NCBI GenBank assembly: GCA_017303715.1
Contig: JAFLBZ010000028.1
Span: 1-59,525, forward strand
DNA length: 59,525 bases
DNA from: Rhodothermia bacterium
GTDB taxonomy: Bacteria; Bacteroidota; Rhodothermia; Rhodothermales; UBA2364
Direction: 5' to 3'
Below the pieces are notes generated by a model. It ran no database searches. It worked only from the letters and a program-made list of their open reading frames with translations, and was not told the origin of the DNA. Below are positions 17,098 to 26,098 of this stretch, piece by piece (positions within the stretch are counted from its first letter, which is position 1; every line of letters starts with the position of its first letter). Made by a program: the position numbers and the translations under genes.

Positions 17098-17583
17098 AAC
17101 GATAAAAAAACATCGGAACTTCTTCCCAAGAGACTTTCCGAATGTTAAAACTGGAGATTAATTGGATCCAAAACGTAAAAAAATACGCATTTTGGCCCCC
17201 CTTTCTCGCCAAGTTCCGGTTAAATCATCATGGCATTCCCAAATATTTTTTTGTATGATCGGGTAAGTATGGGGTGGGGAAGAAAGGGATGTGGTGATCC
17301 GTATTTTCGGGCTGATGAATCGGATTGTTTGCATGAGGTTAGATGACCGCTTGCGTCAAGCTCAAACACGGTTGGAGAGACCCCAAAAAAAACAATGGTT
17401 CGCAGACTATGATCACATATTCAGAAAGCCAATCAAAATATTAACTTCTTCCTTTAGGGCGGAGGTGAGAGCGCCGTATAACAAAGAGGCTTTAGTCTTG
17501 AACGATCACTCAACGTGTAAGCAGTGCGTTTGGAAACGGATTTCTACCATGATATCATCCCGATCGGGCTACATATCACACAT
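17098..17583. other. Intergenic region with the second dispersed repeat
   Basis: These 486 bp hold no gene with coding character. They contain the putative promoter region of the ABC-F gene at the left end and the second copy of the 44-bp REP-like repeat near the right end. The rest shows nothing recognisable. Confidence 0.5.
17527..17570 (+). repeat. Dispersed 44-bp REP-like repeat, copy 2
   Basis: The partner of 15163-15206, same orientation, 38/44 identical. Its palindrome reads CCCGATCGGG. It sits just beyond the stop codon of the following minus-strand gene, a usual place for REP elements. Confidence 0.65.
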
Positions 17584-18303
17584 TTATTTGATACCCTTTT
17601 GCTTCTCGTTTTCGCGGTGCAAGGCAACATAAGCATCCGATACGCGGGTCAATACCGTTCGGACTACCTTTTGAGGCCGAATGCCCCATACTTCAATGTC
17701 TTCATCGGGTTGCTCGAACAAAAAATCGGCATCGGAGACAAACCAAAGTGGGCGGCTTAAGACCTCTTCTGGGAAAACCTCATGATCCAACGTTTGGCCA
17801 TAGACGGCGTGGTACTTTAGATAATTGTTGTAGCGCCCCGGATTGTAGAAAATGTGTAAGCGTTTAGGAATGGGAATTTGCGTGAGCGTGGTATCATGTC
17901 GCAAAGAGATGGTGTGATGGGGTACGGAAACGGCCATAAGCATCCGACTTGGTACTTGGATCGTTTCCCAATCGTCAATTTGGATGGTTACGGGATTCAA
18001 ACTACCATTGTCTATATATAGGTGTGTGTGGTTGCTTTTCCAGCTCCAGAAAAGCCCAAAGCCCGTACCAATCCCTACAAGAACATAGACAAAGGCCGTA
18101 AGCGTACTCCCAATATCCTCGAAGAGGTTTCGGCTACCAATGATCCACTTGAAGACCAAGCCTAAAACCAAACAGCCTATGGGAAATGCAATAAAAACAA
18201 AGGACGAAAGCGATACAAATGGCCAAAACACAAAAATACCATTTCCCATAAAAAAGGTGATGGAGGATGAAATAGCCAAAAATCCAAAAGTAAACTTGTA
18301 CAT
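17584..18303 (-). CDS. Membrane protein of unknown function
   Basis: 239 aa from the start at 18303 (MYKFTFGFLAISSSITFF). A longer frame reaches 18411, but that part overlaps the terminator of the upstream TonB receptor gene, so the shorter start is preferred. The N-terminal third has about three or four hydrophobic segments (FGFLAISSSITFFM, FVSLSSFVFIAFPIGCLVL, AFVYVLVGIGTGFGLFW). The remaining roughly 140 residues are soluble and beta-rich (IDDWETIQVPSRMLMAVSVPHH). No family recognised. Confidence 0.6.
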   Translation of the reverse strand: MYKFTFGFLAISSSITFFMGNGIFVFWPFVSLSSFVFIAFPIGCLVLGLVFKWIIGSRNLFEDIGSTLTAFVYVLVGIGTGFGLFWSWKSNHTHLYIDNGSLNPVTIQIDDWETIQVPSRMLMAVSVPHHTISLRHDTTLTQIPIPKRLHIFYNPGRYNNYLKYHAVYGQTLDHEVFPEEVLSRPLWFVSDADFLFEQPDEDIEVWGIRPQKVVRTVLTRVSDAYVALHRENEKQKGIK

Positions 18304-18384
18304 AGCACATAGGATCAAGTGAGGTCTATACCGCGACCCCTCTAAAACGTTTAAGCGACCACTTGGTTCGGTGAGTGGGAAATA

Positions 18385-18416
18385 AAAAAGCCGCTGATTA
18401 TGAAAAAACAACGGCT
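18385..18416 (-). terminator. Intrinsic terminator of the TonB receptor gene
   Basis: On the minus strand a stem AAGCCG ... CGGCTT is followed by TTTTTATTT. It lies 26 bp after the stop of the TonB-dependent receptor gene, in the right orientation. Confidence 0.7.
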
Positions 18417-18441
18417 TAGGGCTTGGTCTTATTTTATTCCA

Positions 18442-20739
18442 TCACCACTCGATCGAAAAGCCAATGTTCGGGAGGAAGGAAACCTGGGAAGAAGGCCGTA
18501 GGTTGTTCGCATACTGTGGATCTTGGGTATAGGTGTAGGTGAATATATTGTCGCGGTTATAGAGGTTTTGGATGTCTATATAGGCGACACCATTCAACTT
18601 ATTGAAAAAGAAGCGACGATCCACCCGGAAATCTAAACGGTGATAGGCGGGCATTCTAAGGCTGTTTAGTTTGGCAAAATCCTGAACGCCTCTACCTGTA
18701 ATTTGGTATTCCTCCGCCGATTTAGTGAGGTCATACGGTGTAAACGGGTTGCCAGAGGTAAAGCGCCACTTCACGCCAAACTCCCATTTTTGACCGATTC
18801 GATAGCCGGAGGTGAGTGAAACCGCATGACGAATATCCCAACTGCTGGGGCGGAAAATGCCATCCTTCCCGCTAAATTCGCTCCAAACCAAGGCATAGGA
18901 TGCAAGGCCATAGAGCCGCTCCACCATTTTCTTTTGTGCAAACAATTCGAGACCATACGCACGGCCTTTCCCAATGCCTTGAACCTTTTCTGCCCCCACA
19001 AATCCAAAATCGCCACCCAAATTGGCCAAAGAAATCCCATTTTTTTCGGAAACAGGGTAGTTTTGGTAGCCTTTATAGAAACCTTCTAAGGATAAACGCA
19101 AACTTGGGCGGGCCTGCCATGCTACACCACCGATGTAATGCGAAGTGTGGATGTACGGCAAGTCTTGGTTCACATAGGCATTGTTTTGTCGGATGGCCAT
19201 CGTCAGGTATTCTGGGGATTGGTTGAAGACACCGTAGGAGGCATTGAGCGAGACGTTTTGCGAAAGGGCATACGAGGCCGAAAGACGTGGCGCAATGTAG
19301 TGTTTCCCTAAGAAGGAATTGCCATCATAGCGGAGTCCGATGGTTGAGGTGAACTTCCCATTTGCATTTTTAAGAATTGCTTGTCCATAAGCAAAAAACT
19401 TCCAGAGCAAAAGAGTGTTTTGAAAACTCAAGTCAAATGGAACTGCCGGAGTTGCTTTTTGGAAGAAGTCGCTGGCGATACGTGCATTTGTCGCGCCACC
19501 GCCATACCCTAAAGCAAGGGTTTTGTTCACTTTTTTATCAACATCTATCCGAAGGCGGTTCTCGGACTCTTGAGAGGTGTTCGTGAAAACTTCTTCATCG
19601 GTAGTGCGGTTTACGTCTGCAAATCGAAATTCGTTCATGGAGCGGCTCAAGGCAACATTCATAAAGCCGTCTTTAAAGAGGTGTCGCCACACAAGGCCAT
19701 TGGTATAACTCCATTGGTCGTTGTCAAAGATGCGATCCGCAATTTCTTGTTGCTCGAAGGTTGGGTCTTCAGGAATGTTAAACTCAAAATCGTCTATTGC
19801 GCCTAAGCCCACAAAGGTTAAGCGATTGTTTTTATTTAGGTTGTATTCTAATTTGGTTTGGAAATCCCAATATGAAGGTAGGATGGGAAGGCCGATGACC
19901 TCGAACAAAAATTGGATGTAGGAGCGTCTTGCCGAGAAAAACCAATTGCCCTTGTTCCCAAGTGGGCCATCAAGATTGAGTCCAGCATCGGTGGCGGAAA
20001 CCGTAAAATCTCCAGCCAAGCGATCTGGCGAACCCGGACGATTTTCGATAATCAGTAACGAGGAAAGCGCATCGCCATACCGTGCGGGAAAGCCACCGGA
20101 ATAGAAGTCGCTATTGGCGATAAAATCCACATTGATCATGCCCAATGGCCCACCCGTTGCCCCTTGTGTGGCAAAATGATTTATTTGCGGAATCTCTATG
20201 CCGTCCAAAAAATAAGCGTTTTCTCCCGGACCGCCTCCGCGTACCAAGAGGTCGTTGCGGTTATCTGCGCCCGTTGTTACGCCCGGTAAAGACAACAGTG
20301 AGCGCGAAATATCGCCTTGTCCGCCGGGAGTGCGTCGAATCTCCTCCGCCGAAATGCTGCGAATGGATACGGGTGCATCGGATTTGGTCTCGAAAACGGT
20401 GGCTTGGATGGTTACGCTGGTAGCCTCGTTCACCAATTCAGAAAGTTCAAGTTGTAGTATAGTGGGGCGGCTGTTTTGTACTACAACATCAGTTTTGGTG
20501 ATAGGGGCATAACCGATAAAAGAGGCGCGGATTGTTACAACGCCAACCGGAATATTGGCAATCTGGAAATTTCCGTCTAAGTCGGTTACGGCCCCAAAGC
20601 CTGTTCCCACAACCTGAACGGTAGCACCCGGAATACCTTGCTTGGTCATGGCGTCGGTTACGCCCCCACGTACAACCCCCGTTTGTGCAAAGGCCAAAGA
20701 GGGAAGACAAAATGTCAGGAGTAGAAATATTTTTTTCAT
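18442..20739 (-). CDS. TonB-dependent outer-membrane receptor
   Basis: 765 aa from the start at 20739 (MKKIFLLLTFCLPSLAFAQ, a clean signal peptide); an ATG six codons upstream is also possible. After the signal comes a carboxypeptidase-like regulatory domain (VVRGGVTDAMTKQGIPGATVQVVGTGFGAV, about 20-105) and then a plug domain (SIRSISAEEIRRTPGGQGDISRSLLSLPGV ... LLVRGGGPGENAYFLDGIEI). The beta-barrel ends in IGFSIEW with a terminal aromatic residue. It imports a ligand across the outer membrane, powered by TonB-ExbBD. No SusD-like partner lies beside it, so a siderophore, metal complex or peptide is as likely as a glycan. Ligand unknown. Confidence 0.9.
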   Translation of the reverse strand: MKKIFLLLTFCLPSLAFAQTGVVRGGVTDAMTKQGIPGATVQVVGTGFGAVTDLDGNFQIANIPVGVVTIRASFIGYAPITKTDVVVQNSRPTILQLELSELVNEATSVTIQATVFETKSDAPVSIRSISAEEIRRTPGGQGDISRSLLSLPGVTTGADNRNDLLVRGGGPGENAYFLDGIEIPQINHFATQGATGGPLGMINVDFIANSDFYSGGFPARYGDALSSLLIIENRPGSPDRLAGDFTVSATDAGLNLDGPLGNKGNWFFSARRSYIQFLFEVIGLPILPSYWDFQTKLEYNLNKNNRLTFVGLGAIDDFEFNIPEDPTFEQQEIADRIFDNDQWSYTNGLVWRHLFKDGFMNVALSRSMNEFRFADVNRTTDEEVFTNTSQESENRLRIDVDKKVNKTLALGYGGGATNARIASDFFQKATPAVPFDLSFQNTLLLWKFFAYGQAILKNANGKFTSTIGLRYDGNSFLGKHYIAPRLSASYALSQNVSLNASYGVFNQSPEYLTMAIRQNNAYVNQDLPYIHTSHYIGGVAWQARPSLRLSLEGFYKGYQNYPVSEKNGISLANLGGDFGFVGAEKVQGIGKGRAYGLELFAQKKMVERLYGLASYALVWSEFSGKDGIFRPSSWDIRHAVSLTSGYRIGQKWEFGVKWRFTSGNPFTPYDLTKSAEEYQITGRGVQDFAKLNSLRMPAYHRLDFRVDRRFFFNKLNGVAYIDIQNLYNRDNIFTYTYTQDPQYANNLRPSSQVSFLPNIGFSIEW

Positions 20740-20875
20740 TTTGGAATGGGTGTTCATGAATTAATACGGCACTTCTACGTGCAGAATAGCGATTCCGTTG
20801 CCAAACAACGCGGGAGAATCGTTTAACTGCCTGACAAGTGCGACGAATGGTTCTAAAGTTGTTGGGCTTTTGCCC

Positions 20876-21727
20876 TCAGATTAAAAAATGGCGAAGTTCC
20901 TCTGTAAGCTGATCTGGGGACTCAAAGGGCAATGCGTGACCAACTCCGGAAATTACTCTGTGCTGGGCTTGGGGTAGCACCCAAGCCATCTCTTGGTTGA
21001 TCTTCGTGAATTTATGGTCTTCGCTACCGGTGATTAGGCAGACTGGGAGGGAGAGGTTTGGTAATTCCGGCCATAAAGAAGGCTGTGTTCCCGTTCCAAT
21101 GGTTTGTAAAGACGCCGCCCAGCCTTTCAAGTCGCCGTTCATTTTGGTATGAATCATGGCTTCTAAAACTGAAGTGTGCATCTGAATTGGACTCCATATG
21201 GGATTTGCGTACCAATCCTCAAAAAAGGAGCGCCGCATGTGGTGTTGTACGTTTTGGGGTAAAATTGCCATTTCTGCCAAAATAACCGATAGCGCGGTAT
21301 CGTTCTTGATCCGCTGATTGCGCTCTTCTGGGGTTCTAAGACCCGGAGAGGCCGAAATTAGGGCTAATTTTTGAACTGTATGGGTTTTTTTGCACGCCAA
21401 GTACAAGGCTACACGTCCGCCCATCGAATAACCCGCTACCGACCAATGCGTTTTTAAGACCAGTGTTCGGAAGACCTCCATTGCCTCCGAAAGGTCTTCC
21501 ATTGTACCTGATGATAAAGGGATTGTTGCCGTGTTCCAACCCGCTGGAAGTTCAAATTCGCCAGAGGAATGGCCGGGGAGATCGGCCAAAACACACCGAA
21601 AGTCTGCCTCGAATGTCTTGACCGCCCAGTTCCAATCTTTGGCACTGCCCATAAAACCATGCAATAGCAGCAAAAATGGCCGATCAACATCCCGCCGACC
21701 ATCAAAATAAAAACGCAGTTCCATCAA
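20876..21727 (-). CDS. menH: Alpha/beta hydrolase, MenH-like (menaquinone synthesis)
   Basis: 283 aa. Features typical of 2-succinyl-6-hydroxy-2,4-cyclohexadiene-1-carboxylate synthase are LHGFMGSAKDW near the N-terminus (oxyanion region), the nucleophile elbow GYSMGGR with Ser101, ISASPGLR after it, a late acidic residue in ITGSEDHKF and the catalytic His in GVGHALPFE. The reaction removes pyruvate from SEPHCHC. A menF gene lies at 56512-57897, which supports a menaquinone role, although alpha/beta hydrolases are promiscuous and this one is outside a men operon. It overlaps rsmG by 4 bp, so the two are co-translated. Confidence 0.75.
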   Translation of the reverse strand: MMELRFYFDGRRDVDRPFLLLLHGFMGSAKDWNWAVKTFEADFRCVLADLPGHSSGEFELPAGWNTATIPLSSGTMEDLSEAMEVFRTLVLKTHWSVAGYSMGGRVALYLACKKTHTVQKLALISASPGLRTPEERNQRIKNDTALSVILAEMAILPQNVQHHMRRSFFEDWYANPIWSPIQMHTSVLEAMIHTKMNGDLKGWAASLQTIGTGTQPSLWPELPNLSLPVCLITGSEDHKFTKINQEMAWVLPQAQHRVISGVGHALPFESPDQLTEELRHFLI

Positions 21728-22362
21728 GGTTTTGCCGTTACCGTCATGAGTACCTTTTCTTGAAAGTAGGGACGTCCTAAAAGCGGAAACAAGGGCTTTT
21801 GTTGGATAAGAACTTGTGGGAACCGGCGTTTAAGTTGCGCCATTTCTTCGGTAAGGTTGCCGCCTTTTAAGCAAATGAGGCCGGAAGGCCATGCTTCGGG
21901 TGGAGGATTAAAGGGAATGCACACCCTGTTAAACCAAAACCACAAATCACGGAGGGGAGCCGTAGCCCGCGAAACGGCGTAGTGGGCTTTCCCATCCCAA
22001 TTTTCGGCACGAAGTGCATAGACCGATACATTGTCTAAGCCCAATTCGTTGGCCATTGCTTGCACGGAACGGATTTTTTTAGTGGTGCTGTCTATTAAAT
22101 GGAAGTTCACGTGGGGAAAGCAGATGGCCAAAACAAGACCCGGTAGCCCGCCCCCCGTGCCAAAATCCACCACATGGCAACCATCTGGAAATGGCCGCTC
22201 GGTGAGGCTTAGGCAATGTAAAATATGCCGCTCGTAGCAGTCGGTTGCAGGCATTTGGCGCGAAATCAGGTTCACCCTTGCATTGGTTTCAAGGAGCAAG
22301 GCTTGGTAATGTGTTAATTGCGCACGCTGTGTGTCCGATAAAGACGATTCCGGTAAAAACAT
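21724..22362 (-). CDS. rsmG: 16S rRNA m7G527 methyltransferase
   Basis: 212 aa, normal length for RsmG (GidB), which methylates G527 of 16S rRNA with S-adenosylmethionine. Signature segments are NLISR near residue 36, the SAM-binding VVDFGTGGGLPGLVLAI, then HLIDSTTKKIRSVQAMANELGL, and AVSRATAPL. It is the first gene of a two-gene unit with menH. Confidence 0.93.
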   Translation of the reverse strand: MFLPESSLSDTQRAQLTHYQALLLETNARVNLISRQMPATDCYERHILHCLSLTERPFPDGCHVVDFGTGGGLPGLVLAICFPHVNFHLIDSTTKKIRSVQAMANELGLDNVSVYALRAENWDGKAHYAVSRATAPLRDLWFWFNRVCIPFNPPPEAWPSGLICLKGGNLTEEMAQLKRRFPQVLIQQKPLFPLLGRPYFQEKVLMTVTAKP

Positions 22363-22488
22363 GGTGTTTGGATTGATGATCTGTTGAAGTTACATCGTCT
22401 TGCCGATTTCATCATCGGGATTTTTCACGAAACCGGAAGGGAGGCTTTCATATATTTTAAATACCGTTTAGCTTAGTTTATTCATTAT

Positions 22489-23001
22489 ATGTCTAAAACC
22501 CAACCCCGTACCTACGAAGAAATGCTGTCTTTGCACGAGAAAATGGTTCAATCTATTGAGCAATCTTGTGCGAAATTTGGTGTACCCATGCCTTCCATCG
22601 GATGGTCTAACCGAATGACCCGTGCTGTTGGTCTGGCCTCTAAAAAAGGGCTTAAGTTTTCGGTTCCGTTATTGCGATCTGCGAGTGAAGCCTTTTGTAT
22701 CGAAACGGCCATACACGAAGCTGCGCATTACATTGATATAAAATTGAGGGGCAAAAGCGATCACGGATCAGAATGGCGGAAAATCATGACCACCTTGGGT
22801 TATCCTAATGCCGAACGATGTCATACACTCGACCGTAGCCACCTACATCGCTACGAGGTTCTTTGCCGATCCTGCAAAAAAGTTCTGGTGAAATATACCC
22901 GCGAGCCGTCGGCCTCGTTTTTGCACCACCGCCGATCGGCCTGTTGTCATGCAGAGCTGGCCTTAAAGCGCATTAAGAGAGGAGACCTGATTAACCTGTA
23001 A
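22489..23001 (+). CDS. SprT-like zinc metalloprotease-fold protein
   Basis: 170 aa. Residues 76-80 are HEAAH (HExxH zinc site) followed by SDHGSEW, giving the third His ligand (His92), as in the SprT/Spartan domain. A C-terminal zinc ribbon begins with C126-R-S-C129 and ends with the Cys pair near 152-153. Bacterial SprT-like proteins are poorly characterised, and a role in protein or DNA-protein crosslink processing is known for the eukaryotic relative Spartan only. It is transcribed divergently from rsmG, and its end overlaps the remains of a decayed minus-strand gene. Confidence 0.85.
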   Translation: MSKTQPRTYEEMLSLHEKMVQSIEQSCAKFGVPMPSIGWSNRMTRAVGLASKKGLKFSVPLLRSASEAFCIETAIHEAAHYIDIKLRGKSDHGSEWRKIMTTLGYPNAERCHTLDRSHLHRYEVLCRSCKKVLVKYTREPSASFLHHRRSACCHAELALKRIKRGDLINL

Positions 23002-23360
23002 TGCTCTCATGAAGGTCTTGTTGCGCCATCCAATAGGCGTATAAATTGGTGTAGTATTTTGGCCCTCGTTCCAAGATCTTGAAGATATGTGGTGGATTAC
23101 AAATAATTCATCTTCTGTGGTAAGTTTTAAATCTGTAGTCACCAAACGAATTAACGAAATTCGCGACTCACCCCAAATACCAGTTTAGTAAACCCGTCTT
23201 CACGACTACATTCTTTGCAAGGATGCAGCATATCAGCTGATGTTCCATAACATAGCACCCAATGTTGCGAATCTGAGAAATGATATGCTTTATAAAAAAT
23301 AAGGCCTTCGCTTATACAGGTCAAGAAGTGAGCTTGGTGTGAGGTTTGATTGTTTGTCAA
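22991..23360 (-). pseudogene. Decayed gene broken by frameshifts, family unknown
   Basis: Three consecutive minus-strand segments in different frames look protein-like. The first, about 23151-23360, contains CYGTSADMLHPCKEC and FTKLVFGVSREF. The second, about 23090-23145, contains VTTDLKLTTEDELFVI. The third, about 22991-23100, ends with ERGPKYYTNLYAYWMAQQD before a stop at 22991-22993. No single frame spans them, so at least two frameshifts would be needed. I infer a small degraded gene of about 120 codons convergent with sprT. The 417-bp gap shows nothing else except a possible promoter for the next gene near 23345-23375 (TTGATT, 16 bp, TATATT). Confidence 0.35.
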
Positions 23361-23418
23361 TCCGTGTTATATTGCACGTTTATCGCAAAGCACTCCCCAT
23401 CCTAAATTATTTCAGAAC

Positions 23419-24225
23419 ATGTTCGAAAGTCTTCATACTCCTTATCCGATCACAAGCGAACAACAAAATTTCTTTCGGCAAAACGGCTACATTCGCCTGA
23501 AAAATGTGCTTGAGCCAGAGGTCTTGGCACATTATGGTGCGGCCATTACCAAGTTTGTTTTGGATCAAAATCCACTAAAAGACGTGCCGATGGAAGAACG
23601 AAACACCTACCAAAAGGCATTTATTCAGGTTATTAACCTATGGCGGGAAGATGAAACGGCACGCGAATTTGTTTTTAGCAAACGGTTGGCGCAAATTGTA
23701 GGCGATCTGATGGGCAGCAGCGGCGTGCGGCTCTATCACGATCAAGCCCTTTATAAAGAGCCTTCGGGCGGATTTACGCCTTGGCACGCCGATCAATATT
23801 ATTGGCCGTTGGCATCGCCCAATACCTGTACGGCTTGGATTCCGTTCCAAGAAACACCTTTGGCGATGGGGCCGCTGGCGTTTGCGGTGGCAAGCCATGC
23901 GGTGACAGATGGCCGAGACATGGGTATTGGTGACGATAGCGAACGTTTGATTGCCAAAATGATGGAAAACTATGCTTATGATGTCGCGCCCTTCGACTTG
24001 GGCGAAGTGAGTTTCCATTATGGTTGGACGTATCATCGTGCTGGTCCCAACAATAGCAGTTTGCCCCGTCGGGTGATGACCATGATCTACTTTGAAGACG
24101 GTTGCAAGGTTGCGCCGTTTAAGCGGTACGAGCACGAGAATGACCATGCCAATTTCTTGCCCGGAACCAAAGTGGGTGAGGTTGCCGTTTCGGAGATGAA
24201 TCCGCTTTTGTATCAACGTGTGTAG
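23419..24225 (+). CDS. Phytanoyl-CoA dioxygenase family Fe(II)/2-oxoglutarate enzyme
   Basis: 268 aa from the ATG at 23419 (MFESLHTPYPITSEQQNFF); a 23-codon extension upstream shows no family character. The iron-binding facial triad is visible as HAD (His123, Asp125) in TPWHADQYYWPL and a distal His206 in WTYHRAGPN, followed by an Arg (RR at about 217) that would bind 2-oxoglutarate. The family hydroxylates varied small molecules, and some relatives act on ectoine or halogenated substrates. No pathway neighbours help, so the substrate is unknown. Confidence 0.85.
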   Translation: MFESLHTPYPITSEQQNFFRQNGYIRLKNVLEPEVLAHYGAAITKFVLDQNPLKDVPMEERNTYQKAFIQVINLWREDETAREFVFSKRLAQIVGDLMGSSGVRLYHDQALYKEPSGGFTPWHADQYYWPLASPNTCTAWIPFQETPLAMGPLAFAVASHAVTDGRDMGIGDDSERLIAKMMENYAYDVAPFDLGEVSFHYGWTYHRAGPNNSSLPRRVMTMIYFEDGCKVAPFKRYEHENDHANFLPGTKVGEVAVSEMNPLLYQRV

Positions 24226-24429
24226 CCTTGATTGATTCCGTTTTGGAGAGCGGTACACAAGCTGAGACGTTAGGTGTGTGGAATTGGGTGGGTTTTACGA
24301 CCTTTCCCGAAAACCTGTTTAATTTGGATCCCATTAACCAGTCATAAAGTTGAAGTACCCAAAACCATCTTCGGAGGGATCTCTGCTCATTAAGTAGCGC
24401 CCTCAATATTTTATACAGACCACCTTCTT

Positions 24430-24465
24430 TATCCTTTTTGACCATTTTATCCTTCTTGACCATGC
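24430..24465 (+). repeat. Two tandem copies of an 18-bp unit over the degQ start
   Basis: TATCCTTTTTGACCATTT (24430-24447) is repeated as TATCCTTCTTGACCATGC (24448-24465), with three differences. The second copy contains the probable ATG of the protease gene at 24462, so the duplication lies in the translation initiation region. Confidence 0.6.
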
Positions 24466-25961
24466 AGAAAACGTTAACGGGAATTGTCTTGCTTGTTTTT
24501 GGGACGCTCCTAGGGGCTTTATGGGTCGGAAATTTTGGCTTTCCAAATTGGTTAGGAGGCTCTGGCCCTCAAACGGTGATGCTTGGCCGGAGAGATTATC
24601 AGCCTGTTGCGCCCGCCAATCTAAGCGAGATGAACCGTGTGTTTCGCGAGGTATCGCAACAGGTCAAGCCCAGTGTAGTGTATATTATGGTCGAGGGTAA
24701 GTCTGTTGAAATGCCAAACGACGAGATGCACCGCTTTGAGGACGCTATTCCGGGGCTTCGTAGGCGTGAAAGCAGTGCTGGTAGTGGGGTTATCATTAGT
24801 AAAGATGGGTATATTGTTACCAATAATCATGTGATTGAGGGCGGAGAGCGGATCACTGTTTTGTTGGATGACAAACGCGAGTTCGAAGCGCGGCTCATCG
24901 GCTCTGATCCCAGTACAGATATTGCCGTTATTCGTGTGGTGGGCGCAAGTAATTTGCCCGTAGCACCTTTTGGTGATGATACGCAACTCGCCGTCGGGGA
25001 ATGGGTGCTGGCCATTGGGAGTCCCTTCCGTCTAACACAAACCGTTACCGCCGGTATCGTGAGTGCTGTTGGGAGACAAATTGGGATTATTGACGAAAAT
25101 AAAATGCCGATTGAGGACTTTATCCAAACCGATGCAGCGATAAATCCCGGAAATTCTGGGGGCGCTTTGGTTAATCTCCGTGGCGAATTGGTGGGCATCA
25201 ATACAGCCATTGCAACGGAGAAGGGCAGTTATGAAGGGTATGGCTTTGCTGTTCCAATTGGTTTGGCCGCAAGGGTGATCGAAGACTTAATCCGCTATCA
25301 ACGCATACAACGAGGCTTCTTGGGCATCACCATTGCCCCTATTACCTCCGATCTCGCCCGTCGCCTCAACTTGCCACGCATCGAGGGTGTACTCATTACA
25401 CGAATTGCACCCAATAGTGCCGCTGCCTCTTCTGGCTTACAAACCGGAGATGTGGTGTTGCGCATTAACGGTAAAGAAGTTAATGAGGTCAACCAACTTC
25501 AAAGAACCATTGCGATGAATCGTCCGGGAGAACAAGTATCCGTATTGGTCTCTCGGAATGGAACCGAGTCGGTTGTGCCCGTGACACTGCTCGGACTTAA
25601 AGAAAGCAATTTTGGTGCTTTTGATAACCTCTTTGGGACGCAGCCAGCGCCGCCGCCGAGTCCGCCACCTGCTGATCTTATAAAATGGGGCGTCCGTGTT
25701 AGACCACTAACAAATGCCGAGCTACTGCAATTCGGGGTGCCTCACGGGGTTATGATCACTTCAGTCCTTCCCAATTCTCCTGCGGCCAAAGCGGGGCTTC
25801 CAGTAGAAGCCGCCTTAACCCATTTGGAAGATGCGCGTGTCCAATCGCCAGAACAACTCAAACGCTTGCTTTCAATTTTGGCTCAGAAAGACCAACGTGT
25901 TTTGTTCCGCGTGACTAAAAAGGACAAGAAGACAGGTTTTTATGAGCTATCGGCTCCATAG
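24462..25961 (+). CDS. degQ: Periplasmic Do/DegQ-type serine protease
   Basis: 499 aa from the ATG at 24462. An uncleaved or cleaved N-terminal hydrophobic segment (GIVLLVFGTLLGALWVG) targets it to the periplasm. The chymotrypsin-fold triad is complete: His123 in TNNHVIEGG, Asp153 in STDIAVIRV and Ser232 in NPGNSGGALV. Two PDZ domains follow: PDZ1 (about 285-385; LGITIAP ... GLQTGDVVLRINGKEV) and a Pro-rich linker, then PDZ2 (about 405-499), which is shorter and lacks the usual GD-V-I turn (GLPVEAALTHLED). HtrA proteases degrade or refold damaged envelope proteins. It appears to be a single-gene unit, closed by a terminator. Confidence 0.92.
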   Translation: MQKTLTGIVLLVFGTLLGALWVGNFGFPNWLGGSGPQTVMLGRRDYQPVAPANLSEMNRVFREVSQQVKPSVVYIMVEGKSVEMPNDEMHRFEDAIPGLRRRESSAGSGVIISKDGYIVTNNHVIEGGERITVLLDDKREFEARLIGSDPSTDIAVIRVVGASNLPVAPFGDDTQLAVGEWVLAIGSPFRLTQTVTAGIVSAVGRQIGIIDENKMPIEDFIQTDAAINPGNSGGALVNLRGELVGINTAIATEKGSYEGYGFAVPIGLAARVIEDLIRYQRIQRGFLGITIAPITSDLARRLNLPRIEGVLITRIAPNSAAASSGLQTGDVVLRINGKEVNEVNQLQRTIAMNRPGEQVSVLVSRNGTESVVPVTLLGLKESNFGAFDNLFGTQPAPPPSPPPADLIKWGVRVRPLTNAELLQFGVPHGVMITSVLPNSPAAKAGLPVEAALTHLEDARVQSPEQLKRLLSILAQKDQRVLFRVTKKDKKTGFYELSAP

Positions 25962-25981
25962 GCGAAGACAGTCCTTTTATT

Positions 25982-26017
25982 GAAAAAGCCCCTTGCCAAA
26001 ACAAGAGGCTTTTTTAA
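25982..26017 (+). terminator. Bidirectional-type terminator between degQ and fdxA
   Basis: The stem AAGCCcCTTG / CAAGaGGCTT has a CCAAAA loop, flanked by A-run on the left and T-run on the right (GGCTTTTTTAAT). It serves degQ and, because of the symmetric A/T flanks, probably the convergent ferredoxin gene too. Confidence 0.75.
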
Positions 26018-26098
26018 TAAAAAAATTTAATGACGAGCCATTCTTATCAATTTGGCTCTTTTCGTTGTGGTAAGGCGTGTTTTGCAGTGTTCTACGTT

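Noticed and set aside
17584-18411. Longer start (18411) for the membrane protein gene
   Set aside because: The extra N-terminus overlaps the intrinsic terminator of the TonB receptor gene and has no hydrophobic or family signal; the ATG at 18303 precedes a membrane segment directly.
24119-24463. Minus-strand 114-codon frame with MVKKDK repeats
   Set aside because: It overlaps the end of the dioxygenase gene and the start of the protease gene, has no family pattern, and the repeat is explained by the 18-bp DNA duplication.
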